Assembly (NCBI GenBank): GCA_035544875.1
Contig: DASZZP010000031.1
Span: 62,001-126,000 of the forward strand
Reading direction: 5' to 3'
Source of the DNA: JASLEW01 sp035544875
GTDB lineage: Bacteria > Acidobacteriota > Thermoanaerobaculia > Multivoradales > UBA5704
DNA length: 64,000 nucleotides
A program made the position numbers and the translations under genes. Shown here in pieces: positions 1 through 7,832 of this stretch. The notes below the pieces were generated by a model. The model did not search any database. It had not been told where the DNA came from and worked only from the letters and a program-made list of their open reading frames with translations. The number at the start of each line of letters is the position of its first letter. Position 1 is the first letter of the stretch.

Positions 1-2
1 CG

Positions 3-878
3 GCGCTGCTGCGCGCCGTGCTGGCATGCGACGTCTTCTTCCAAGCCAACGTCAGCCTGCGCGGCCTCTGGCCGCTGCTCCTGGTGCGCCGGCCCTGGGC
101 GGTCTCCCACCACAGCTGGTACCGCCGACCCGACGGCCGTATCGCCTGGCAAGATCGCTTGAAGCGTCGGCTGCTGCGCTTCGCCGCCGTCTCGATCGCG
201 GTGAGCCGGGCGCTGGCGGAAGACCTCGAGACCCCTTCGCTGGTCATTCCCAACCCATATCGGGACGCGCTCTTCCGCATCGTGCCCGACGTGGTGCGCG
301 ACGACGACCTCGTCTTCGTCGGCCGGCTGGTCTCGCAGAAGGGCGTCGACCTGCTGCTCGCCGCGCTCCGGCGGCTCGCCGAGCGCGGTCTGCGGCCGCG
401 CCTCTCCGTCGCTGGGGATGGCCCCGAGCTCTCCGCCCTACGCGCTCAGGCCGAGCGGCTGGGCCTCGCCGGACAGGTCAAGTTCAGCGGCATCGTGGAG
501 GGCGAGGAGCTGGTGCGCCTGCTCAACCGCCACCGCATCCTGGTCGTCCCCTCGCGCTATCACGAGCCCTTCGGCATCGTGGCGCTCGAAGGCATCGCCT
601 GCGGCTGCGCGGTGGTCGGATCGGCTGGCGGCGGCCTGCCGGAGGCCATCGGCTGCTGCGGCCGCACCTTCGCCAACGGCAACATCGAGGAGCTGGCGGA
701 TCTCCTGGCAGATCTGCTCGCGCGGCCCGAGGAGCTGGAGCGGCTGCGCGCCGGCGCCGCCGAACACCTTTCGCGGCACCGCAGCGACCGGATCGCCCGC
801 CTCAATCTGGCGGCGCTCGGCGAGGCGGTCACGGCCGCACGGCAGCGCCGGCATGCTTCCACCGGGAAGGCGCTGTAG
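3..878 (+). CDS. Glycosyltransferase family 4 protein (5' truncated by window edge)
   Basis: This is the C-terminal part of a retaining GT-B glycosyltransferase that would add a sugar to a growing surface polysaccharide at the cytoplasmic face of the inner membrane. The frame is open to the window edge, so the GTG at 18 is probably internal and the true start lies outside. Visible family marks are FVGRLVSQKGVDLLL (start of the C-terminal Rossmann domain), SVAGDGPE, and the donor-binding segment SRYHEPFGIVALEGIACG, which carries the E-x7-E type signature of GT4 enzymes. The stop codon is followed directly by the ATG of the O-antigen ligase-like gene, so the two are probably co-transcribed. Donor and acceptor sugars cannot be read from the sequence. 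Confidence 0.88.
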   Translation, partial: ALLRAVLACDVFFQANVSLRGLWPLLLVRRPWAVSHHSWYRRPDGRIAWQDRLKRRLLRFAAVSIAVSRALAEDLETPSLVIPNPYRDALFRIVPDVVRDDDLVFVGRLVSQKGVDLLLAALRRLAERGLRPRLSVAGDGPELSALRAQAERLGLAGQVKFSGIVEGEELVRLLNRHRILVVPSRYHEPFGIVALEGIACGCAVVGSAGGGLPEAIGCCGRTFANGNIEELADLLADLLARPEELERLRAGAAEHLSRHRSDRIARLNLAALGEAVTAARQRRHASTGKAL

Positions 879-2366
879 ATGGATTCGCGCTTCCTGCTCA
901 TCTGCGTCGGCCTGTTCGCCGCCCTCTGGGCGATCTTCAACTGGCGCCGGGCGCTGCAGCTCGCGATGGTGCTCATCGTGGTCGAGGGAGCGATCCGCAA
1001 GTGGCTCTTTCCGGGGGCGCAGGACCTGGTCTACCTGGGCAAGGACGTGATCCTGCTGGGCACCTATGCCGGCTTCATTCGCCAGCGGGCTAGCCTGCGC
1101 TACCGGCCGCCGCCGCTCGTCGTCCTCTACAGCGCGCTCGGCGCCGGCGCCGCCTTTGGCCTGCTGCAGATCTTCAACCCGCAGCTTCCCAACCTGCTGG
1201 TCGGGGCGTTCGGCTTCAAGGCCTACTTCCTATACGTGCCGCTTCTTTTCGTGGTGCCGGCGGCCTACCAGAGTGATCGCGAGCTGGTGCGCTTCCTGCG
1301 CCGCTACATCGTGCTCTCGATCCCGGTCGGGATCCTCGCCGCGGCGCAGTTCCTGAGTCCCTCGTCGAGTCTCCTCAACACTTACGCCAGGGGAGAGACC
1401 GGCTCCAGCTACATCTCCACTTTCGGCTCCTCGGAGTTCGTGCGCGTCACCGGTACCTTCGCCTACATCACCGGCTACGCCTCCTACCTGGTCGCCATGT
1501 CGATCCTCGTGCTCGCCTACCTGGCGGCGGCGCAGTGGCGGCTGCGCCGCAGCGTCGTGATCTATGCGGCACTCGGCATGACTCTGCTTGGCATGCTGAT
1601 GGCCGGCTCGCGCGGGCCGGTCCTCATGCTCGCGCTGCTCTTTCCCGTCTACTGGTGGCTGGCCGTGATCCGCGGCGGACAGGGAGCGGCTACCTTCGCG
1701 CGCCTGCTCGTCGGATTGACCGCGATCGGCGTCCTGGTCGGATCGGTGGGCGGCGACGCGATCACCGCCTTCCGTGGCCGCGCCGCCGGCACCGAAGACA
1801 TCGCGGCGCGCATCATCGCCCCGTTCACCACGCCGTTCCAGATCATGCAGGCAGCCGGGCCGATCGGCTTCGGGATCGGTGCCACTCACTCGACCGCCAG
1901 CGCGGTGACGCCGGGAATCGTACCCTACAGCTGGCTGCACGGTGTGGTGGTCGAGGTGGAGAGCGGCCGGGTCATGATCGAGCTGGGACCGCTCGGGTTC
2001 TTCCTCGTCTACTTCGTCCGCATCTACCTGATCGGCTTCGCCCTAAGACAGGTGCTCGCGCTGCGCAGCACTTTCCACCGCGCAGTGGCGACCGCGAGCC
2101 TGCTCTTCTTCCTCGCCCAGCTTCCCGGCAGTATCGTTTTCGACATCACCTCCGATTTCTACTACTGGTTCTTTGCCGGCCTGCTGTTGCTGGTGATGCG
2201 GCTCGACCGCCTGGCGGTGCCGGCGGCCTCGCGCGCGGTCGCGGCGCCGGCCGCAAAGCAGCCCCGCGGGAGGACCTTCCCGACGCCGGTGGGTGTCCGG
2301 AGCATGGGCAGCGGGCGTAGCGCGGGGAGCCGGACGGGACCTATGGAATCTCCCCATCCACGATGA
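879..2366 (+). CDS. O-antigen ligase/polymerase-like multispanning membrane protein
   Basis: The 495-residue protein is dominated by hydrophobic segments (roughly ten or more predicted by eye) and has the GSRGP motif near residue 247, typical of the Wzy/WaaL/O-antigen ligase superfamily, followed by a large loop. Members of that superfamily polymerise or ligate undecaprenyl-linked oligosaccharides at the periplasmic face. The gene starts immediately after the preceding stop and overlaps the next glycosyltransferase by 4 bases (ATGA), so translation is probably coupled. The last 60 or so residues are polar and rich in Pro, Arg and Gly, probably a cytoplasmic tail. Whether it acts as polymerase or ligase cannot be decided from sequence alone. 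Confidence 0.8.
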   Translation: MDSRFLLICVGLFAALWAIFNWRRALQLAMVLIVVEGAIRKWLFPGAQDLVYLGKDVILLGTYAGFIRQRASLRYRPPPLVVLYSALGAGAAFGLLQIFNPQLPNLLVGAFGFKAYFLYVPLLFVVPAAYQSDRELVRFLRRYIVLSIPVGILAAAQFLSPSSSLLNTYARGETGSSYISTFGSSEFVRVTGTFAYITGYASYLVAMSILVLAYLAAAQWRLRRSVVIYAALGMTLLGMLMAGSRGPVLMLALLFPVYWWLAVIRGGQGAATFARLLVGLTAIGVLVGSVGGDAITAFRGRAAGTEDIAARIIAPFTTPFQIMQAAGPIGFGIGATHSTASAVTPGIVPYSWLHGVVVEVESGRVMIELGPLGFFLVYFVRIYLIGFALRQVLALRSTFHRAVATASLLFFLAQLPGSIVFDITSDFYYWFFAGLLLLVMRLDRLAVPAASRAVAAPAAKQPRGRTFPTPVGVRSMGSGRSAGSRTGPMESPHPR

Positions 2367-3613
2367 AGATCCTCGTCACTCACCCCGGGCGCCAGCACTC
2401 CCACCAGGCTGCGCTGGCGCTCGAGCAGGCGGGGCTGCTCGCCGGATACTGGGCCGGCGTGCCTTCCGTGGCGCGGCAGGGACGGCGCATTCCTGCCGCG
2501 CTGCGCCGCCGCTTCGACCGCTACATGCCGGTGCCGATCGAACCGCGCCGGGCGCGCTGGTTTCCGGCGACGCCGGCGCTGCGCCGGATGGGGGACGCTC
2601 TCCTGCCGCGCGGCTGGGCCGCCGAGGTCGACTTCTTCGCCTGCCGTCTCTTCGACCGCTGGGCGGCGGCGGGCCTGCGTCGCCTCGACCGCGTCGACGC
2701 TGTGATCGCCTGCGAGATCTCGGCTCTTGCGACCTTTCGCACCGCCCGCCGGCTGGGGATCGCCACCATCCTGGACGCCCCGTCGCTGCACCACCGCGCC
2801 CAGGACCGGCTGCACCTCACCACCGACTCGCCCGCCCTGCATCGCCGCATCACTCGCATCAAGGATCTGGAGATTGCGCTGGCCGACCACGTGCTGACCG
2901 TCTCCGAGCTCGCGCGCGGGACCTATCTCGACGCGGGTGTCGCGGCGGAGCGGGTGCATGCGGTGGCGCTGGGCGCCGATCTCGAGCTGTTCAAGCCGGC
3001 TCTCGATCCGCAGCCGCCCGTTTCGCCGCCGACGGAGAGCAGGGCGAGCACGGGCACCGCTCCCGCAGCTTCCGGTTTCGTTTTCGTCTTCTCCGGCGCG
3101 ACCATCCGGCGCAAGGGGTTCGACCTTCTGCTCGAGGCCTTCGCGCGAGTGAGCGCCGCAGAGCCGGGAGCGCGGCTGCGGATCGTTGGCCCCCGTGGCG
3201 ACTCCGCTCATCTTCTCGCCACCCATTCGGCGGACCCGATCGTCTACGTCGGCCAGGTGGGGCAGCGAGAGCTCTCCCACGAGCTGCGGCAGGCCGACTG
3301 CCTGGTCCTCCCGTCGCGCCACGATTCTTACGGCATGGCCGTCGCCGAGGCTCTGGCCTGCGGGCTGCCGGTCGTGGTCTCGGACATGGTCGGCGCCAAG
3401 GAGCTGGTGGCCCCGGGCCGCAACGGCTGGATCGTGCCCGCCGGCGACGCCGCTTCCCTGGCCGAGCGGATGCGGTGGTGCGTCCGCAATCGGCAGGTGC
3501 TGCGGGGCATGCGGGAGGAGTGCCGCAGATCGGCGGAAGCGGCGACCTGGGCTTCTTATTACCGCCGCTTCGCCGCGCTGCTGCGCGCCATCGTGGCGGA
3601 GAAGGCGGCTTGA
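2363..3613 (+). CDS. Glycosyltransferase family 4 protein
   Basis: The 416-residue GT-B protein starts MKILVTHPGRQHSHQAAL, a form of the usual glycine-rich N-terminal loop region with a GRQHSH sequence. The C-terminal half has FVFSGATIRRKGFDLLLEAF, LVLPSRHDSYGMAVAEALAC (donor-site E-x7-E) and GLPVVVSDMVGAKELV. A Pro/Thr/Ala-rich linker near residues 215-232 joins the two domains. The start overlaps the ligase stop by 4 bases and the end overlaps the next glycosyltransferase, so it sits mid-operon. It probably adds one sugar of the repeat unit; specificity is unknown. Confidence 0.88.
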   Translation: MKILVTHPGRQHSHQAALALEQAGLLAGYWAGVPSVARQGRRIPAALRRRFDRYMPVPIEPRRARWFPATPALRRMGDALLPRGWAAEVDFFACRLFDRWAAAGLRRLDRVDAVIACEISALATFRTARRLGIATILDAPSLHHRAQDRLHLTTDSPALHRRITRIKDLEIALADHVLTVSELARGTYLDAGVAAERVHAVALGADLELFKPALDPQPPVSPPTESRASTGTAPAASGFVFVFSGATIRRKGFDLLLEAFARVSAAEPGARLRIVGPRGDSAHLLATHSADPIVYVGQVGQRELSHELRQADCLVLPSRHDSYGMAVAEALACGLPVVVSDMVGAKELVAPGRNGWIVPAGDAASLAERMRWCVRNRQVLRGMREECRRSAEAATWASYYRRFAALLRAIVAEKAA

Positions 3614-4827
3614 AGCTCCTGCACGTCGTCCCGACCTATCTGCCGGCGTGGCGTCACGGCGGTCCGGCGCTGGCGGTGCACGGCTTGTGCAGGGCACTCG
3701 TGGCGCGCGGCCATGAGGTGACGGTCTTCACCACCAACGTGCACGGGGCCGGCACACTGGAGGTGCCGCTGGAGGTGCCGGTTCCAACCGATGGGGTTGC
3801 GGTCTGGTATTTCCCGGTCGCCTCCCCGCGGCGGCTCTACCGCTCTCCCGCCCTCGGCGCTGCCCTGGCCAGGTGGGTTGCGGATTTCGACCTCGCGCAC
3901 CTGCACTCGGTCTTCCTCTGGCCCACCGCCGCCGCCGCACGCGCCGCCGAGCGCGCCGCGGTGCCTTACCTGGTCGCTCCCCGCGGCATGCTGGTCGGCG
4001 ATCTGCTGCGCCGGCGCGGTCGCCTTCGCAAGCACCTCTGGATCCGCCTGGTCGAACGCCGCACCCTGGCGCGCGCGGCCGGCCTCCACACAACGAGCGA
4101 CCTCGAGGCAGCGGAGGTCGCCCGCCTCGGCCTGGCGCCCACCGCGGTCTATGTAGTGCCAAACGGCGTCGATGTCGAGCCGTGGCACCCGCAGCGCGAC
4201 GGCGAGCTGGCGGCGCCCGTGCGCGCCGCGCTCGGGCGCCACCCGCTCCTCCTCTTCCTCGGGCGGCTGTCGTGGAAGAAGGGGCTCGACCGGTTGGTCC
4301 TGGCCCTGGCTCAAGTCCCGGATGCCACCTTGGCAGTTGCCGGCAACGACGAGGAGGGGTACCGCGCGCACCTCGACGCACTGGCGACCGCGGCGGGGGT
4401 CGCCAATCGCATCCTCCACCTCGGTCCGGTCCACGGCGCCGACAAGGCCAGCCTCCTTCATCACGCCGATGCTCTGGTCCTACCCTCCTATTCCGAGAAC
4501 TTCGCCAATGTCGTGCTCGAGGCGATGGCGGCGGGGCTTCCGTCGGTGGTGACGCCTGAGGTCGGCCTCGCCGGAGTTCTGCAAGAGACCGGGGCCGGAG
4601 TGGTCGCCGAAGGAGACCCGCAGTGCTTCGCAGCCGCCCTGCGCGCCCTGCTAGCGGATACCGAGCGAAGGCGAGCCATGGGCCGGCGAGGAGTGATGGC
4701 TGCGCGCCGGTTCAGCTGGGAGGCGGTAGCAGCGCGAATGGAGGAGGTCTACGGTGAGATTCTCTCCCGCAACCGGACCGTTGCGAGAGCGGCCAGGCAA
4801 ACGCTGGCCTCAGGGACGATCAGGTGA
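3610..4827 (+). CDS. Glycosyltransferase family 4 protein (TTG start)
   Basis: I chose the TTG at 3610 because it overlaps the previous stop as TTGA, and the protein then begins with a typical GT4 N-terminus: MKLLHVVPTYLPAWRHGGPA. The 405-residue product has the family's two Rossmann domains, with LLFLGRLSWKKGLDRLVLAL near the domain boundary and LVLPSYSENFANVVLEAMAA as the donor-binding E-x7-E segment. The frame stays open far upstream of 3610, but that part is a shadow of the preceding gene. Its end overlaps the next start by 4 bases. It is most likely a hexosyltransferase of the same polysaccharide pathway. Confidence 0.86.
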   Translation: MKLLHVVPTYLPAWRHGGPALAVHGLCRALVARGHEVTVFTTNVHGAGTLEVPLEVPVPTDGVAVWYFPVASPRRLYRSPALGAALARWVADFDLAHLHSVFLWPTAAAARAAERAAVPYLVAPRGMLVGDLLRRRGRLRKHLWIRLVERRTLARAAGLHTTSDLEAAEVARLGLAPTAVYVVPNGVDVEPWHPQRDGELAAPVRAALGRHPLLLFLGRLSWKKGLDRLVLALAQVPDATLAVAGNDEEGYRAHLDALATAAGVANRILHLGPVHGADKASLLHHADALVLPSYSENFANVVLEAMAAGLPSVVTPEVGLAGVLQETGAGVVAEGDPQCFAAALRALLADTERRRAMGRRGVMAARRFSWEAVAARMEEVYGEILSRNRTVARAARQTLASGTIR

Positions 4828-5963
4828 GAATCACCTTCCTGGTGGAGCGTCCCACTCAGTTTGAGGCTCCTTTCTTCCGCTACGCGGCCCGTGACGGCCG
4901 GCACCAGCTGCGGGTTCTTTTCACCGGCGCCAACCTCGCAAAGCCAGCTTTCGACCCGGAGCTGGGCCACACGGTTTCCTGGGACGTCGATCTCCTGGGT
5001 GGCTTTCCGCACTCGGTCGCGCCGCTGCGCGGCCGTGTTGGGTGGCTGGCGCGGGAACTGCGCCGCGATAGCTGCGATCTGCTGATCGCTAACGGCTACA
5101 CCCGGGCCGAATACCTCCTCGCCGCGATGCTGGCGCGGCGCGCCGGGATCGCCACCGCGCTCCGCCTGGACTCCGTGTTGTGGAATAGCTCCAAGACGCG
5201 CCGGCAGGCCAAGCGCCTCCTTTTTTCGGGGCTCCTGATGCGCCTCTTCGACCTCTTCCTTGGAGTAGGCAGCCTGTCGCTCGGCTACCTCGCTGCCTGC
5301 GGCGTACCCGCCGAACGCCGTGGACTCTTCCCCTATGCGATTGACGTCGAGCATTTCCGTGATCGCTCGTGCCTCTCCCTGGAAGAGCGCACCCTGGTGC
5401 GGGGGCGCCTGAAGTTCCCCCCTTCCGCCAGGGTCGTCCTCGCGGTCGCCAAACTCATCTCTCGCGAGGCGCCCTGGGACCTTCTGCGCGCGCTTCCCCA
5501 CCTTGCACCAGAGGTGCGCCTGCTCCTGGTTGGCGACGGTCCCGACCGCCCAGGCCTCGAAGCGACAGCCAACGAGCTCGGCCCGGGACGGGTGGTGTTT
5601 CTGGGCTACGTTCCGTACGCCGAGCTGCCGGCGCTTTACGCGGCAGCGGACCTCTTCGTTCATCCCGCCCGTGAGGAGCGCTGGGGGGTGTCGGTGGCAG
5701 AAGCGCTCGCCTGCGGCCTCCCGGTCCTTGCCTCGTCGCGGGTGGGGGCGGGCTACGACCTCCTGCTCGCCGGCAGGAACGGTTGGCAGTACACGACCGG
5801 CGACGAGGTGGAGCTCGCGCGCCGCATCGAAGACGCTCTCGCGCTCGACCAGCGAGAGGTCGCGGCAGCGAGCAACGAGGTCCTCTCGCACTGGAACTAT
5901 GCGGCGACCTGGCGCCACCTCATCGATGCGGGCAGGCGTAGCGAAAGGGGCTCCGTGCCGTGA
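4824..5963 (+). CDS. Glycosyltransferase family 4 protein
   Basis: The GTG start at 4824 overlaps the preceding stop by 4 bases. The 379-residue product begins MRITFLVERPTQFEAPFFRY. Its C-terminal domain contains VVLAVAKLISREAPWDLLRA, LLVGDGPDRPGLEA and the donor-binding stretch FVHPAREERWGVSVAEALAC. This is a complete GT-B glycosyltransferase, the fourth in an unbroken run. A gap of about 50 bases separates it from the next gene, which has very different base composition. Confidence 0.86.
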   Translation: MRITFLVERPTQFEAPFFRYAARDGRHQLRVLFTGANLAKPAFDPELGHTVSWDVDLLGGFPHSVAPLRGRVGWLARELRRDSCDLLIANGYTRAEYLLAAMLARRAGIATALRLDSVLWNSSKTRRQAKRLLFSGLLMRLFDLFLGVGSLSLGYLAACGVPAERRGLFPYAIDVEHFRDRSCLSLEERTLVRGRLKFPPSARVVLAVAKLISREAPWDLLRALPHLAPEVRLLLVGDGPDRPGLEATANELGPGRVVFLGYVPYAELPALYAAADLFVHPAREERWGVSVAEALACGLPVLASSRVGAGYDLLLAGRNGWQYTTGDEVELARRIEDALALDQREVAAASNEVLSHWNYAATWRHLIDAGRRSERGSVP

Positions 5964-6015
5964 AGCTCGCCACCTGACTCCTGCGCGACTGAACAAGTCT
6001 CTCGCAAACCCGAAC

Positions 6016-6918
6016 ATGCCGGCCTCTCACTCCTGCGTCGAAACAGATTGCCATCTGGGCAATAGCAAGGTGCTGCTGCGCGGGGAGACATCATACAGGC
6101 GCAATCACCGCGTCGAGCACCTGATCTATGACTTCCGTCTGTGCGAGAAATGTCAGATGGGGTTCGTGTATCCAGTTCCGTCCGAAGATGTGTTGGCATG
6201 CCTATACACGCGCGACTATCCATACTATGCGGCAGCGGGAGAGCATCCGATGCAAGAGGCGGGTTCCTTGAAGTATCGGATGGCCAGGTGGCGCTACCTT
6301 TCTCTCATCAGTCCCACTGCCGCGAACTGGTCTCGCGCCATGGTCGCCATGCTGGCCGAGCTGTTGACGCGCAGAACCATCACCCTGACGCTCGGAATTC
6401 CTCTGACACTACCGCCAGCGTCGCGGATTCTGGATTTCGGGCTTGGCACCGGCTCGTGGCTTCTCGCGATGAGATCACTCGGCTACTCTCACCTGGCGGG
6501 ATATGATATCGAATCGAATATCAATCGTGGCGAGGACCTCAAAGCCGATGGAATTCAGGTCATCTCGCCCCGCGGGATTTCGAAGCTGGCGGCTGAATCC
6601 TTTGATTGTGTCCGCCTAGAGCATGTCTTCGAGCATCTCGCCGACCCGTTGAGCGTCCTGCGGCTGCTGCATCGCTTGCTTCGGCCCGCAGGCCTGCTTT
6701 TGATGACCTTTCCCTCAATCTATCCGTGGCTGCGGATCAAGAACCTTGCGCAATCGCCGTATGTGGACCACCTCCAGCTACCCATGCACCTCGCTCAACA
6801 TTCCGTGTCGTCGTCCACGAGGCTGGTTCGAGCAGCGGGCTTCGAGGTCGCCGCATTGCGGATCACCAAGCGCGAGCGTTTCATAACTCTCATGGCACGC
6901 AGATGCTCGACAGCGTGA
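6016..6918 (+). CDS. Class I SAM-dependent methyltransferase (Methyltransf_23-like), low GC
   Basis: The 300-residue protein begins at the ATG at 6016. An N-terminal cysteine pair region (CVETDC, then LCEKCQMGF) suggests a small zinc-binding module like those in front of sugar methyltransferases. The methyltransferase core follows: ILDFGLGTGSWLLAM is the SAM-binding motif I, and CVRLEHVFEHLADPLSVLRL is the post-I region. It may O-methylate a glycan residue. Base composition differs sharply from its neighbours: I count 50% GC over 6121-6180, against roughly 70% around it, and codons ending in A or T are common, so recent transfer is likely. It overlaps the next gene by 16 bases. Confidence 0.82.
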   Translation: MPASHSCVETDCHLGNSKVLLRGETSYRRNHRVEHLIYDFRLCEKCQMGFVYPVPSEDVLACLYTRDYPYYAAAGEHPMQEAGSLKYRMARWRYLSLISPTAANWSRAMVAMLAELLTRRTITLTLGIPLTLPPASRILDFGLGTGSWLLAMRSLGYSHLAGYDIESNINRGEDLKADGIQVISPRGISKLAAESFDCVRLEHVFEHLADPLSVLRLLHRLLRPAGLLLMTFPSIYPWLRIKNLAQSPYVDHLQLPMHLAQHSVSSSTRLVRAAGFEVAALRITKRERFITLMARRCSTA

Positions 6919-7832
6919 GCCCTCAGACCGTCCCGCTCACCGTCCTCGCCGTGACCCGCAACGAGGAGCTGAACATCGAGCGTTGCCTTTCGAGCGTCCA
7001 TGGCTTCGCCGACCAGATCTTCGTCATTGACTCGGAGAGCGCTGATCGCACGCTCGAAATCGCCCGCCGCTTCGCCAACGAGGTGCGGGAGCTGCCATAC
7101 GAACACGCTCGGATCATTCCCTGGATCTTCCAGTGGGGGCTCGACAACCTGCCGATCCGCAACGAGTGGGTGCTCATCCTGGAAGCCGATCAGGCCCTGG
7201 CGCCGGAGCTGCGCCGGGAGATCGCGGCGCTGCTCTGCCGCCCGCTAGTCGCTGAGGACGGCTTCTACATCCGGCGGCGGCAGGTGTTCCGCGGCCGGCC
7301 GATCCGTTTCGGCGGCTACGGCGGCAAACATCTCCTCAAGCTCTTCCGGCGCAGCCGCGCCGAGCTCGATCCGCGCGAGCAGGACACCCGCGTCTACGTG
7401 CGCGGCGCGGTCGGTCGCCTCAAGTCGCCGCTGGTGGAGTGGAATCGAAAAGAGGATTCGATCCTCTTCTATCTGGAAAAGCACCTGCGCTACGCCGAGG
7501 CGTTTGCCCGCGAGGAGTTGGAGCGGCGGCGCGAGCCCGGCGCCTGGAAGTTGACGCCGCGCCCGTTCGGCACCTCCGACGAGAGGACGCTGTGGCTCAA
7601 GAGCGGCTATTACCGTCTGCCGCTCTACCTGCGGCCGGCGCTCTACTTCGCCTACCGCTACTTCCTGCGGCTCGGAGTGCTGGACGGCAAGAACGGCTTC
7701 GTCTTCCACTTCCTGCAGGCCTTCTGGTTTCGCCTGGTGGTCGACATCCGGCTCGAAGAGCTGCTCCGCCAGGAGACCGCGGGAGCCGAGCAGGGCCTGG
7801 CGGCACCCGACAAGGGCGGAGAGCGCGGTTGA
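6903..7832 (+). CDS. Glycosyltransferase family 2 protein
   Basis: From the ATG at 6903 the product is 309 residues. The N-terminus LTVLAVTRNEELNIERCLSS is a standard GT2 (GT-A fold) start, followed by FVIDSESADRTLEIA, where the usual DSxSxDxT diphosphonucleotide site is seen, and by LILEADQALAPELR in place of the DxD motif (here E-A-D). Similar short GT2 proteins without membrane anchors are found in capsule and LPS loci. The gene overlaps the methyltransferase upstream by 16 bases and the carbamoyltransferase downstream by 4. A GTG at 6915 is an alternative start. Confidence 0.85.
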   Translation: MLDSVSPQTVPLTVLAVTRNEELNIERCLSSVHGFADQIFVIDSESADRTLEIARRFANEVRELPYEHARIIPWIFQWGLDNLPIRNEWVLILEADQALAPELRREIAALLCRPLVAEDGFYIRRRQVFRGRPIRFGGYGGKHLLKLFRRSRAELDPREQDTRVYVRGAVGRLKSPLVEWNRKEDSILFYLEKHLRYAEAFAREELERRREPGAWKLTPRPFGTSDERTLWLKSGYYRLPLYLRPALYFAYRYFLRLGVLDGKNGFVFHFLQAFWFRLVVDIRLEELLRQETAGAEQGLAAPDKGGERG

